Origin: Amycolatopsis saalfeldensis
GTDB taxonomy: Bacteria; Actinomycetota; Actinomycetes; Mycobacteriales; Pseudonocardiaceae
DNA length: 64,000 bases
Direction: 5' to 3'
Assembly (NCBI RefSeq): GCF_900110575.1
Contig: NZ_FOEF01000001.1
Coordinates: 923,953-987,952 of the forward strand
The position numbers were made by a program, and so were the translations under genes. Position 1 is the stretch's first letter; every line of letters starts with the position of its first letter. Shown piece after piece: positions 54,305 through 62,700 of this stretch. The notes under the pieces were generated by a model, which was given only the letters and a program-made list of their open reading frames with translations, was not told the origin of the DNA and did not search any database.

Positions 54305-54328
54305 GCAGGGAGAGCTCCCTGCTTTTTT
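54305..54328 (+). terminator. Intrinsic terminator directly after the RAE outward promoter
   Basis: GCAGGGA-GAGC-TCCCTGC followed by six Ts, a textbook Rho-independent terminator and rare in such GC-rich DNA. It works only in the plus direction. No plus-strand gene ends nearby; rox lies on the minus strand to the left and the epoxide hydrolase on the minus strand to the right. Confidence 0.85.
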
Positions 54329-54366
54329 CATGCGCCCAGGCCACCATCCACAGTAGACAGAGTGGT

Positions 54367-55512
54367 TCAACGAACCGTCCGGAACGCGTTCCTCAGCTCG
54401 CTGATCAGCACATCGGGGTGTTCCCAGCCCGGGTAGTGCCCGCCGTGCTCCATCTCGTTCCAGCTGATCAGGTTGGCGTAGCTGCGCTCCGCCCAGCGCC
54501 GGGCGACGGGGAACGGCTCGCCCGGGAACAGCGTGCAGGCGGTGGGCACGGTGACCGGCTGCTCCTGGGCGAGCTGCTGCCGCGACCGCATCGACTCCCA
54601 GTACCACCGGGCGGCGGAGGCGCCGGTGCCGGTGAACCAGTACAGGGCGATGTCGTCCACCTGCTGCGCCACGCTGACGCCGCCGCCGGCCTCGGGCCGG
54701 GTGTCCGAGAAGGCGACCAGCGCCTCGTCCAGCCACGCGGCGAGCCCGGCGGGAGAGTCCAGCAGGGAGTAGCCCAACGTCTGCGGCAGCATGCCCTGCG
54801 CGATCACGTGGGTGGGGCCGGTGGCCAGGAACCGGTCCCGTTTGGCGATCAGGCGCCGCTCCGCCTCGTCGGCGGTCTCCAGGTCCTCGGGCCGGGGCCA
54901 CGCGATCGGCATGGTCAGGTGCAGGGCGGCGACCCGCTCGGGCTCCTGACGGGCCAGTTCGGTGCTGATGAACGCGCCCCAGTCGCCGCCGTGCGCGCCG
55001 AAGCGCTCGTACCCGAGCCGGGTCATCAGCTCGGCCCAGGCCCGCGCGGTCCGGCCGGTGTTCCAGCCGGGCTCGTCGGGACGCTCGCTGAAACCGAAGC
55101 CCGGCATGGCGGGTACGACCACGTCGAAGGCGTCTTCGGCGGAGCCGCCGTGCGAGACCGGGTCGGTCAGCGGCCCGATGACGCTCTCGAATTCCAGCAC
55201 CGAACCGGGCCAGCCGTGCGTCAGCACCAACGGAGAGGCACGAGGCTCGGGCGAGCGCACGTGCCAGAACGCGATGTCCAGTCCGTCCAGCCGGGTGCGG
55301 TAGTGCGGTATCGCGTTCCATCGCTTCTCCAGCGACCGCCAATCGTGCTGCCGCCAGGCGTCCAGCAGGCTCCGCAGCCGGTTCAGGCCGATGCCCTGGG
55401 TCCCGTCCGGAACGGTCTCGGCTTCGGGGAGCCGGACGCGGTCCAGCCGCTCCCGCAGATCCTCCAGGGCGCGCTCGGGAATGCTCACCGGGAAAGGTTC
55501 GATCTCAGTCAC
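54367..55512 (-). CDS. Epoxide hydrolase with EHN domain
   Basis: A 381-residue alpha/beta hydrolase of the microsomal-type epoxide hydrolase group. The N-terminal EHN lid-anchor (FPVSIPERALEDLRERLDRVRLPEAE) precedes the oxyanion HGWPGS, the nucleophile elbow GAHGGDWGAF and the histidine in EHGGHYPGWEHPDVL. The start is set at GTG 55512, 7 nt after TAGCGT, two codons inside a GTG at 55518. Divergent from a TetR gene. Confidence 0.9.
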   Translation of the reverse strand: MTEIEPFPVSIPERALEDLRERLDRVRLPEAETVPDGTQGIGLNRLRSLLDAWRQHDWRSLEKRWNAIPHYRTRLDGLDIAFWHVRSPEPRASPLVLTHGWPGSVLEFESVIGPLTDPVSHGGSAEDAFDVVVPAMPGFGFSERPDEPGWNTGRTARAWAELMTRLGYERFGAHGGDWGAFISTELARQEPERVAALHLTMPIAWPRPEDLETADEAERRLIAKRDRFLATGPTHVIAQGMLPQTLGYSLLDSPAGLAAWLDEALVAFSDTRPEAGGGVSVAQQVDDIALYWFTGTGASAARWYWESMRSRQQLAQEQPVTVPTACTLFPGEPFPVARRWAERSYANLISWNEMEHGGHYPGWEHPDVLISELRNAFRTVR

Positions 55513-55519
55513 GGCCACG

Positions 55520-55525
55520 ACGCTA
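55520..55525 (-). promoter_or_regulatory. -10 element of the epoxide hydrolase gene (leaderless)
   Basis: TAGCGT lies 7 nt before the GTG at 55512. It overlaps codons that would belong to a longer start, arguing for the shorter one. Confidence 0.5.
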
Positions 55526-55591
55526 GATCAAGAGCACCGGTCCGATCGATGCACGAAATTGCGCACTTCCGGCTTCGCCGCGGAGCAGTCG

Positions 55592-55641
55592 TTGACACCG
55601 TACTGAACACTTGTTTAGTCTGCTGTACATGCGTTCAGTAC
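55592..55641 (+). promoter_or_regulatory. Promoter and operators of the TetR gene at 55629
   Basis: TTGACA (55592-55597), an 18-bp spacer and TAGTCT (55616-55621), 7 nt before the ATG. CTGAACAC-TTGTTTAG (55603-55618) is a TetR-like box over the spacer and -10. A perfect 9-bp inverted repeat, GTACTGAAC (55600-55608) and GTTCAGTAC (55633-55641), brackets the start codon. Confidence 0.72.
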
Positions 55642-56288
55642 CATCGCCGGGCGATCTGACCGCGCGGGCGACCATCCGCAACGAAGCGTTGCGCCTGTTC
55701 GCCGAACGCGGCCCCGACGCGGTCAGCCTCCGTCAGATCGCCACCGCCGCCGGCGTCTCACCCGCGCTGGTGGTGCACCACTTCGGCACCAAGGACGGGC
55801 TGCGCGCGGCAGTCGACGAGCAGGTCAGCAGGGTGTTCGATGCGTTGCTGGACGAGGTGCTGGCCGGTCCCGGCCTGCCCGGGCAGAGCGAGTCGATCGC
55901 CACCGCCATCGGGCGGGCCCTGCCGCCGGACTCGCCGTTGCCGGGGTACCTGCGGTGGCTCCTGCTGTCCGGCGATCCCGCCGGAACGCGGCTGTTCCGC
56001 AGCTGGCACGCCGCGACCGCGCGCCTGCTGACGGCCCTGGCCGAACAGCAACTGCTCGCCCCGCACGAAGACACTCCACTGCGCGCGGCGCTGCTGCTCG
56101 CCAACGACCTGGCCATGATCCTGCTGCGCGAACCGATCCGGGAGGTCCTCGGCGCCGACCCCCTCGCCCCCGACGGGCTGCGCCGCTGGTCCGACGAAGT
56201 CACCGCCCTCTACACCACGGGCCTGTGGCAGCCGGCCGCAGCGGTGGACCCCACGACGAACCACGAAGCTGCGGAGGAGCCACGATGA
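55629..56288 (+). CDS. TetR-family regulator
   Basis: A 219-residue TetR protein: TARATIRNEALRLFAERGPDAVSLRQIATAAGVSPALVVHHFGTKDGLRAAVDEQ, then a helical ligand domain with LLLANDLAMILLREPIREVLG. The ATG is 7 nt after TAGTCT; an upstream in-frame ATG at 55611 lies inside the promoter. Its stop overlaps the next ATG (ATGA), so it is cotranslated with the deazaflavin-type reductase. Confidence 0.9.
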   Translation: MRSVPSPGDLTARATIRNEALRLFAERGPDAVSLRQIATAAGVSPALVVHHFGTKDGLRAAVDEQVSRVFDALLDEVLAGPGLPGQSESIATAIGRALPPDSPLPGYLRWLLLSGDPAGTRLFRSWHAATARLLTALAEQQLLAPHEDTPLRAALLLANDLAMILLREPIREVLGADPLAPDGLRRWSDEVTALYTTGLWQPAAAVDPTTNHEAAEEPR

Positions 56289-56773
56289 CCGAGCCACGCC
56301 GCCCCGGCCCACTGCTGCGAGCCGTGTTCCGCGCACCGCTGCGCCTGTACGACTGGCATGCCGGATGGCTGCTGGGCCACCGCTTCCTGCGCCTGACCCA
56401 CCAGGGCCGCCGTTCCGGCCGCCGGTACCGGACCGTCGTGGAGGTCCTGAAGACCGACCCGGCCTCCGGGGAAGTCATGGTCATGGCCGGCTTCGGCCGG
56501 GCCACCGACTGGCTGCGCAACATCCAGGCCCGCCCGGCGATCGAGATCACCCTCGGCCGCCGGCAGTTCGTCCCGGTCCATCGCATCCTCGACGAAGACG
56601 CCGCCGCCGCGGTGCTGGCCGATTATGAACAACGGAACCGCCTGGTCGCCCCACTCCTGCGGCGGGTGCTCGGCAACCTGGTCGGCTGGACCTACGACGG
56701 CACCGACGAGGCCCGCCACCGCCTGGTGCGTGAACTACCCGTGATCGCCTTCCGCCCCGTCGACGACCGCTGA
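56285..56773 (+). CDS. Deazaflavin (F420)-dependent nitroreductase-family protein
   Basis: A 162-residue DDN-family split-barrel protein: LRLTHQGRRSGRRYRTVVEVL, MVMAGFGRATDWLRNIQARPAIEITLGRRQFVPVHRIL. These proteins commonly bind F420H2 and reduce quinones or nitro compounds; the N-terminal arginine-rich segment may touch the membrane. Coupled to the TetR regulator by an ATGA overlap. Confidence 0.85.
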   Translation: MTEPRRPGPLLRAVFRAPLRLYDWHAGWLLGHRFLRLTHQGRRSGRRYRTVVEVLKTDPASGEVMVMAGFGRATDWLRNIQARPAIEITLGRRQFVPVHRILDEDAAAAVLADYEQRNRLVAPLLRRVLGNLVGWTYDGTDEARHRLVRELPVIAFRPVDDR

Positions 56774-56858
56774 CCACTCGGCCAGGCGTGGTGAGGAGCA
56801 TCGCGTGGCCTCGATCATCACGGCGATCAGCGGGCCCGCTGGCGGTTTGGCGCGCACT

Positions 56859-58126
56859 TCAAGAGGTTCCGTGCTCGGCGGCGCAGACCGTGCCGGCCGG
56901 CGGCAGCGCCAGGTCGGTCAGGTAACCGTCCAGCCACTGGTCCACGCACTGGTTCCGGCCGTCGTAGGCGATGCCGTGCCCGGGGACGTCGGCGGTGAGC
57001 AGGCGGGCCCGGGCGAGCAGGTGACTGGCGGAGACGGCGCCTCATACGGTGTCGCCGGGTCCCCGAGCCGGTCGGCCAGCCGGGCATAGCGACCGACCTC
57101 CCGCGGATCGCGCGGGTTGTCGGAATCCGTGCAGGCAACGGCGTTGTGCCAGGCGTTGTCGGCACTCTGCGGCTCGTCGGAGAACCGCGGCTGGGCTTGC
57201 GTCGGGATACGCGCGGCCGCGGCGGCGGCCGGATGCCGGGTGGCGAGGTACAGCACCTGAAGAAAAGGGCCGATGTAGGTGGCGGCATCCGCGCCGTACA
57301 GCGCGGTCGGCATCCGGCCGACCAGCTCCTGGTAGGTGATCTGCTGCTTCTCGCCGTGCGAATCGGTGTAGGTGATCGGTCCCCGGCGCAGCGTGGCCAG
57401 CAGCTCGTCGTACTTGCGGTGCAGGCTTTGCTCCGTGGCATCGGGCCCGCCGAACTCGCAGCATGGTGTCCAGCGCGGTCTGGGCGCCGAGGGCCGAGCC
57501 GAGCCGAGCCGGTAGACGTACGGCTCGTCGCCCTGCCCCGGCTGACGGCCGGTGGTCCAGTCCTCTGGTTGCAGCACGCCGTCGAGCGCCATCGCCCGCA
57601 CCCGTTGCGGGAAGAGGTTGGCATACACCTCACCCAGGTGCGTCCCGTAGGAAGTGCCGACATAGGTCAGTTGCCGGTCATCGACGGCGCGGCGCAGCAG
57701 GTCCAGGTCCCGGGCCATCGGCGGTGGACATGTGCGCCAGCAGCGGTCCGGCGTGCTGTGCGCAGCGCGCGGTGACTTCGCCGACCTGCCGGATCGCCGC
57801 GGCCACTTCGGCTTCGGTGACAGGGAAGACCGGGTTCAGTTTCGCGTCGTCGGCCGGGTCGTCGGAACAGGTGACCGGGCTGGAGTCGTGGGTGCCACGC
57901 GGGTCGAACCCGACGATGTCGAAGCGCGCGGCCGGCACCGGCGACAGCCGCGGCGGGACCGCCGGGGTTGCTGCGGGTCGGTGGCAGGCCGTTTGGTCAG
58001 GGCCAAGGAGATCTGCGGTCCACCTGGGTCCCGATAGGACAGTGGAACGTGGGCGGTGGCGCACTCGGACCCCGTGACCAACCCGAAACGACCGGAAGGC
58101 CGGGAAGAAGTAGCCATTCGGCCCAT
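56859..58126 (-). pseudogene. Broken TAP-like alpha/beta hydrolase
   Basis: Successive pieces of a secreted tripeptidyl-aminopeptidase-like hydrolase lie in order in different frames: CATAHVPLSYRDPGGPQISLALTKRPA, FDIVGFDPRGTHDSSPVTC, the nucleophile elbow YVGTSYGTHLGEVYANLFPQ, ALGAQTALDTML, FGGPDATEQSLHRKYDELL, and the TAP-like C terminus ADVPGHGIAYDGRNQCVDQWLDGYL. Frame changes fall near 57940, 57725, 57475-57500 and 57040. The signal peptide is also absent. It follows the P450 gene by 13 bp. Confidence 0.85.
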
Positions 58127-58139
58127 CTCACCGCGAGGC

Positions 58140-59345
58140 CTAATGCGCCAGCCCGGTGACGGGAAGGCTGACCCACCCGCGGGTAAATGGAGAGCGCAGC
58201 CGCACCGCGGAAGGGAGGTCCACGCCGACGTCCGGGTGCCGGGAGAGCAGTTCTTCGAGCGCCACCTTCGCCTGTAGCCGGGCCAGGTGGGAGCCCACGC
58301 AGAAATGCGGGCCGCTGGAGAAGCCGAGGTGCCGGGGAATCTCGCGGGTGACGTCGAGCCGGTCGGCCGTCGGCCCGAACTCGCGCTCGTCGCGGTTGGC
58401 CGCGCCGAAGAGCATCAGCACTTTCTCGCCGGCGGGGATCTCGATGTCGTGGAGCACCACCGGGCGAAGGGTGGTGCGCGCCAGGCCCTGCACCGATCCC
58501 TCCATCCGGAGGAACTCCAGCAGCGCGCCCGGCAGCAGGTCCGGCTGCCGCAGCAGGAGTTCCCGTTGGGCGTGATCGCCGTCGAGCAACGTGACCGCGT
58601 GGGAGATGAGATTGCCGGTGGTGTCGTTGCCGCCCGCGACCATCACGAAGCAGAACCCGAGAATGTCCCAGTCCGTCAACGTATTCCCGGCCACCTCCGC
58701 GGCGGTGAGCGCGCTGATGAGATCGTCGCCGGGATTCGCGCGCCGGGCGGTGATCACCTCGGAAAAGTACCCGAACATCTCGGTGACGGCGTCGGCGGCG
58801 TTGAGCGCCGCGAGGTCGAAACCACTGTCCTGCAACGTGGTCAGGGCCGACACCCACGGTCCGAACCGCGCCCGGTCGTGCTCCGGCACGCCGAGCAGGT
58901 GAGCCAGTACAAAAGTGGGAATACGAGCGGAGAAGTCCCGATGCAGGTCAACCGGAATGCCTTCGGCGGCCTGCTGCTCCATCGCCGCGATCCGTTCCCG
59001 CGCGAAAGCCCGGATCATCGCCTCGAGATCGGTCACCCGCCGCGGGGTGAGGCCCTTGCTGACGAGCGCCCGCAACTGGCCGTGGAGCGGCGGATCCTGC
59101 ATCACGATCGTCGGGGCGAGCCCGAGTTTCCCGATCTCGTCGGGGAGGAAGGTCAACCCCTGCGCCGAAGAGAACGTGCCGGGATCGCGTACGGCGCCCC
59201 AAACGTCCTCGAATCGGGCCAGGGTCCAGAACGGCGGTTTGCCGTGGCGGTGCACCGGGTCGTCGTCACGCAAGCGCCGGTAAGCCGGATACGGGTCGGC
59301 CAGTACCGCTTCGTCGAACGGGTCGTAGTAGGCAGTAACGGCCAT
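58140..59345 (-). CDS. Cytochrome P450
   Basis: A 401-residue bacterial P450. It has the I-helix oxygen motif AGGNDTTGN, the K-helix ExxR in EFLR, and the heme loop FSSGPHFCVGSHLARL with the ligand cysteine. No ferredoxin gene is adjacent. The ATG follows GAAGGGGG. Divergent from a TetR gene across an AT-rich operator region. Related P450s (CYP107/CYP125-like range) hydroxylate steroids, terpenes or macrolides; the substrate is not evident. Confidence 0.93.
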   Translation of the reverse strand: MAVTAYYDPFDEAVLADPYPAYRRLRDDDPVHRHGKPPFWTLARFEDVWGAVRDPGTFSSAQGLTFLPDEIGKLGLAPTIVMQDPPLHGQLRALVSKGLTPRRVTDLEAMIRAFARERIAAMEQQAAEGIPVDLHRDFSARIPTFVLAHLLGVPEHDRARFGPWVSALTTLQDSGFDLAALNAADAVTEMFGYFSEVITARRANPGDDLISALTAAEVAGNTLTDWDILGFCFVMVAGGNDTTGNLISHAVTLLDGDHAQRELLLRQPDLLPGALLEFLRMEGSVQGLARTTLRPVVLHDIEIPAGEKVLMLFGAANRDEREFGPTADRLDVTREIPRHLGFSSGPHFCVGSHLARLQAKVALEELLSRHPDVGVDLPSAVRLRSPFTRGWVSLPVTGLAH

Positions 59346-59365
59346 GGCGCCCCCTTCATCGGGGT

Positions 59366-59400
59366 TAACGGTCGCCGTTATTAACGACAGTGGTTAATAT
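59366..59400. promoter_or_regulatory. AT-rich operator region between P450 and TetR genes
   Basis: Two adjoining palindromes: TAACGG-TCG-CCGTTA (59366-59380) and TTAAC-N7-GTTAA (59381-59397). TAATAT (59395-59400) lies 6 nt before the TetR ATG, suggesting a leaderless, self-repressed promoter. Confidence 0.7.
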
Positions 59401-59406
59401 AGCCGC

Positions 59407-60033
59407 ATGCCAAGGTCTGCCACAACCACCAGGGAGCGGCTGCTCAGCGCCGGTGCGCGCCTGTTCGCCCGCCACGGCATCGACGGCGCGGCGACGCGGG
59501 ACATCGTGGCGCTGGCCGGCCAGGCGAACGATTCGGCCGTGCACTACCACTTCGGCTCAAGGCACGGCCTGCTGACGGCCATCATCGACCGGCATGTCCA
59601 ACGCATGGAGGACCAGCGAAAACCCGCGCTGGACGCGCTCGGATCGGAGCCGGAACTCAGCGCTGTGGTCGCCGCCGTCGTGGGCCCGGTCGCCGCCGAA
59701 CTCACGCGCGAGGACGGGCGAGACTTCCTGCGCATCATCGCGCAACTCGCCGGACGCGCCGGCGTCCGCACCCACGAACTGCCCGACCCGGTCGCGGGAA
59801 CGGCGCTGGCCGCCCAGCTGGCCCTCCTGGAGGACTGCTGCCGGGCACGACTGCCCGAGCCGGTCGCACTGGAACGCATCGCCCTCACGATCACCATGCT
59901 CACCGCGACCCTCGCCGACCGCGCAAACCGCATCGACGAACGACTACCGGTACTGCTGGACCACGAAGCCTTCGTCGCCAACCTGATCGCCATGCTCACG
60001 GCCGGGCTCGAGACGGAAGCCGTCCTGGACTGA
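59407..60033 (+). CDS. TetR-family regulator of the P450 gene
   Basis: A 208-residue TetR protein: TTRERLLSAGARLFARHGIDGAATRDIVALAGQANDSAVHYHFGSRHGLLTAIIDRHV, with the longer TetR_C_17-like ligand half. The 'NDSAVHYHFGSR' recognition helix is typical of this subgroup. It lies divergent from the P450 gene and is the natural candidate to bind the palindromes between them. Confidence 0.88.
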   Translation: MPRSATTTRERLLSAGARLFARHGIDGAATRDIVALAGQANDSAVHYHFGSRHGLLTAIIDRHVQRMEDQRKPALDALGSEPELSAVVAAVVGPVAAELTREDGRDFLRIIAQLAGRAGVRTHELPDPVAGTALAAQLALLEDCCRARLPEPVALERIALTITMLTATLADRANRIDERLPVLLDHEAFVANLIAMLTAGLETEAVLD

Positions 60034-60627
60034 CGCGGAGGAACCCGCCGGCGCCGGCGTGCCCAGCACAAACGGGTCGAACGCCCGGAACACCTGTCGT
60101 CCTGCCCACGGCGCAGGATCGCCTGCCAGACGGCGAGAATCACACCGAGCTGCAAGGACTACAGCAACATAGACCCGCCATCCAGTCGTGCGGCGACTTC
60201 GGGATCGAGCGCGAGGGTCTTTGCCATGAAAGCAACCCAGGTCGCGATCAGTGCACCTATTGGCGACCGGCCTCACGACCTTGAGTACACAGTAGACGTT
60301 CGCTACCTACCTCCGTGCCCGCTGAATCCGGCCTCTCCCAACTTGCGCGAGCGCCGGCCAGACCGAGATGGACGCCCGCCGAGCCGCCGAAAGCCCGCAG
60401 GGCAAGGCCCTCACCACAACCGGCCACCTGGCCCGGCCGTGGCGGCTTGCCGACGAGCGGCGCAGCAGCGGCGCGTGGAGGCGCCCACACCACAACGATC
60501 CGGGCCCAGCCTGAGCCCCGGGCACTCGTCCTGGTCAGAAAACCGTAATGCGCTGCCCCACCCGCGCCCGCCCCGATGTCACTACGGTCGAGCCGATCAT
60601 CGAAGCCGGCGAAAGGGCGCAGCCACA
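60034..60627. other. 594-bp stretch without an intact gene
   Basis: No gene with acceptable codon pattern. On the minus strand a 22-codon piece (60159-60227, MAKTLALDPEVAARL...) and a second one (about 60060-60115, with WAGRQVFRAFDPFVLGTP) look like eroded coding remnants that I cannot identify. TTGAGT at about 60281 followed by TACCTA is a weak promoter-like match. Confidence 0.35.
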
Positions 60628-61122
60628 GTGATTTCCACGCAGCAGACGGGCAACAGGATCGGCGTGGCCGGGGCAGTGGTGCTGCGGTACGGCCTGGTGG
60701 TGGTCATCGCCTGGATCGGCGCGTTGAAGTTCACCGCCTCGGAGGCGGCGCGGATCCAGCAGTACGTCTCGCACAGCCCGTTCCTGAGCTGGACCAGCGG
60801 AGTACTCGACCCAGGGGCGCTGTCGGCGGTATTCGGCACCATCGAACTCGCCGCGGCGCTCTTGATCGCGTTGCGCCCCCTGCTGCCGCGCTCCTCGGCG
60901 GTGGGCAGTCTGCTCGCCGTCGGGCTGTTCCTGACCACGCTCAGCTTCCTGTTCACCACCCCCGGCATCGGCGACCCAGCCGCCGGCGGCCTGCCCGCGC
61001 TCTCCCCGACCGGCCAGTTCCTGCTCAAGGACCTCGTCCTGCTCGGCGCATCCCTGTGGACCTTGGGCGAGTCGCAAACCGCAGCCGCCCGACGGGGCTC
61101 CGCCTCACCAGCCGCGGCGTAA
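60628..61122 (+). CDS. DUF417 (YkgB/RclC-like) membrane protein
   Basis: A 164-residue protein with four membrane helices. VVLRYGLVVVIAWIGALKFTASEAARIQQYVSHSPFLSW, FGTIELAAALLIAL and SFLFTTPG match the DUF417 family, which includes E. coli RclC of the reactive-chlorine response. The GTG follows GAAAGG at a wide spacing. Its role is inferred from the family only; neighbours are also redox enzymes. Confidence 0.85.
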   Translation: MISTQQTGNRIGVAGAVVLRYGLVVVIAWIGALKFTASEAARIQQYVSHSPFLSWTSGVLDPGALSAVFGTIELAAALLIALRPLLPRSSAVGSLLAVGLFLTTLSFLFTTPGIGDPAAGGLPALSPTGQFLLKDLVLLGASLWTLGESQTAAARRGSASPAAA

Positions 61123-61131
61123 AACAGCTCC

Positions 61132-62061
61132 CTAGGACCGGCCTGGTGTGGTGACCCATTCGAGGCTGAGTTGCCAAGCCGCAGCGCGGGTGACGGGGTC
61201 GTAGGAAACGTCGGGGGAACGCTTCTCCTGGTCACGCACGTAGTAGCGACCGGACGCGGTAGCGAGGCTCGGGTCGGTGGCCAGGCGCAGCGCTGCCGAG
61301 GCGCCCTGCTCGGGGGTCAGCAGCCGCCGGTGGATCAGCGAGCGGAACGGTCCGAGCACCGTCGGGAGGATGTCGTCGACGATGCCGGTGCTCACGATTC
61401 CCGGGTGCACGGCGTTCACGGTCACGCCTTCGTCCCGCCACCGGTCGGCGAATTCGTAGCCGCAGACGGTGGCCAGCAGTTTGGCCCTGGCGTAGGCGGC
61501 GAACGGCGCGAACCCTTCGGCCGGGTTCAGTTCCCGCACGTCGGCGACACCGCTGAGGTCGAGCGGAACCGGACGCGGGCGGCCGAACAGCGGCGGGCGG
61601 ATGTTGGACATCGCTGCCGAGACGACGTTGACCACCCGGGCCGGAGGGTCGGCCCGGAGGCGGTCGCGCAGGAGGTAGGTGAGGCCGAACCCGGCGAGGT
61701 GGTTGACCGCCACATGCGCCTCGACGCCGTCGACGGTCAGCCATCGATTCCGGTAATGCGCACCGGCATTGTTGACGAGCAGGTGCAGAGCATCGTGTCG
61801 CGCCGCGAACTCGGCGGCGAGCCGGAGCAGGTCGGCGCGGGACGCGAGGTCTCCGGTCAGCACCTCGACCCGGTCGGCGCCCACGTCGGTCGCGACGCGG
61901 CGGCGCAGCGCGTCTCCTTGCACGGGGTCCCTGCTCGTGGTGACGACGTGAGCGCCGGCCCGAGCCAATTCGGTCGTGATGACCCGGCCCATCCCTCCGG
62001 TGCCGCCGGTGACGAGTGCGATCCGGCCACTCAGGTCAATGGGGACGTCGGCGGCGCTCAC
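61132..62061 (-). CDS. Short-chain dehydrogenase/reductase
   Basis: A 309-residue SDR: IALVTGGTGGMGRVITTELARAGAHVVTTSRD, LLVNNAGAHY, VNVVSAAMS and YARAKLLATVCGYEF with the catalytic Y-x3-K. The long insert between the serine and tyrosine strands recalls WW-domain oxidoreductase or retinol-dehydrogenase types. The start at GTG 62061 overlaps the stop of a 27-codon upstream reading frame with a strong ribosome site; no ribosome site precedes the GTG itself, so coupling seems needed. Confidence 0.85.
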   Translation of the reverse strand: MSAADVPIDLSGRIALVTGGTGGMGRVITTELARAGAHVVTTSRDPVQGDALRRRVATDVGADRVEVLTGDLASRADLLRLAAEFAARHDALHLLVNNAGAHYRNRWLTVDGVEAHVAVNHLAGFGLTYLLRDRLRADPPARVVNVVSAAMSNIRPPLFGRPRPVPLDLSGVADVRELNPAEGFAPFAAYARAKLLATVCGYEFADRWRDEGVTVNAVHPGIVSTGIVDDILPTVLGPFRSLIHRRLLTPEQGASAALRLATDPSLATASGRYYVRDQEKRSPDVSYDPVTRAAAWQLSLEWVTTPGRS

Positions 62062-62141
62062 CCGGCGACTCGCGGGACTTCGTGACAGCGCAGCGGACGG
62101 CCTTGTCCGTTCTTCCCGGCCGGACCCCGCAGTTCGGACAT
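62058..62141 (-). CDS. 27-codon coupled upstream reading frame
   Basis: ATG at 62141 has a near-perfect AGGAGG 6 nt upstream. It encodes 27 residues, MSELRGPAGKNG... to ...CHEVPRVAG, and its TGA overlaps the SDR GTG (GTGA). It may be a leader peptide or the original N terminus of the SDR cut off by a frameshift. Confidence 0.5.
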   Translation of the reverse strand: MSELRGPAGKNGQGRPLRCHEVPRVAG

Positions 62142-62190
62142 GGTGAACCTCCTGGTTTTTCGCAGGCACACGAACAGATCGCGAGCGAGG

Positions 62191-62649
62191 TCAGCGCTGC
62201 GATGTGAGGCGGATGACCGGCAGTTCACGATCCGTTTTCTCCTGGTACTGGGCGAACCGGGGTGCTGTCGCGGTGATCCGCTTCCACACCGTCTCGCGTT
62301 CAGACCCGCGCAACTGCTGGGGCGCGACCGTGACTGTGCGGCCATCGACCTCGGCACGGACTTTGTCCGGGTGCGCGCCGATGTTGTAGTACCAGCCCGG
62401 ATTTCCGGCCGCGCCATTCGCGGAGGCCACGATCAGCCAGCTTCCGTCCTCGTCCGGGAAGTAGCCGACCGGCGTGGTGCGCTCGGCACCGGACTTGGCG
62501 CCGGTCGTGGTCAGCACCAGCACTCTCAAGCCCATGACCCGGCCACCCCTGCGGCGCAGCCACCGCTCGGCCAGTTTGTTGAACATGCGGACGAACCGTC
62601 CCGCGGGAACCTTGCCGCCGCGCGTGCCCGCGCGGGTATCGAAGCTCAT
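62191..62649 (-). CDS. Deazaflavin-dependent nitroreductase-family protein
   Basis: A 152-residue DDN-family protein: RVLVLTTTGAKSGAERTTPVGYFPDEDGSWLIVASANGAAGNPGWYYNIGAHPDKVRAEVDGRTVTVAPQQL. This pattern, with 'GGAxGNPxWYxNL', is close to the F420-binding consensus. GGAG precedes the ATG. Upstream of the SDR on the same strand and 49 bp from the small reading frame, so probably one operon. Confidence 0.9.
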   Translation of the reverse strand: MSFDTRAGTRGGKVPAGRFVRMFNKLAERWLRRRGGRVMGLRVLVLTTTGAKSGAERTTPVGYFPDEDGSWLIVASANGAAGNPGWYYNIGAHPDKVRAEVDGRTVTVAPQQLRGSERETVWKRITATAPRFAQYQEKTDRELPVIRLTSQR

Positions 62650-62700
62650 TGGATCTCCTTAAAACTATGGGTGGATCAGCCGCGGATCGAGGTCTTTCGA

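Noticed and set aside
54300..54366. The T-tract hairpin as terminator of the epoxide hydrolase gene
   Set aside because: The T-tract lies on the plus strand. In the direction of the hydrolase the hairpin is preceded by As and followed by no Ts.
60257..60548. Short open frames around 60.3-60.5 kb as a small gene
   Set aside because: Several frames are open on both strands with proline/arginine-rich content, no ribosome site and no family likeness.
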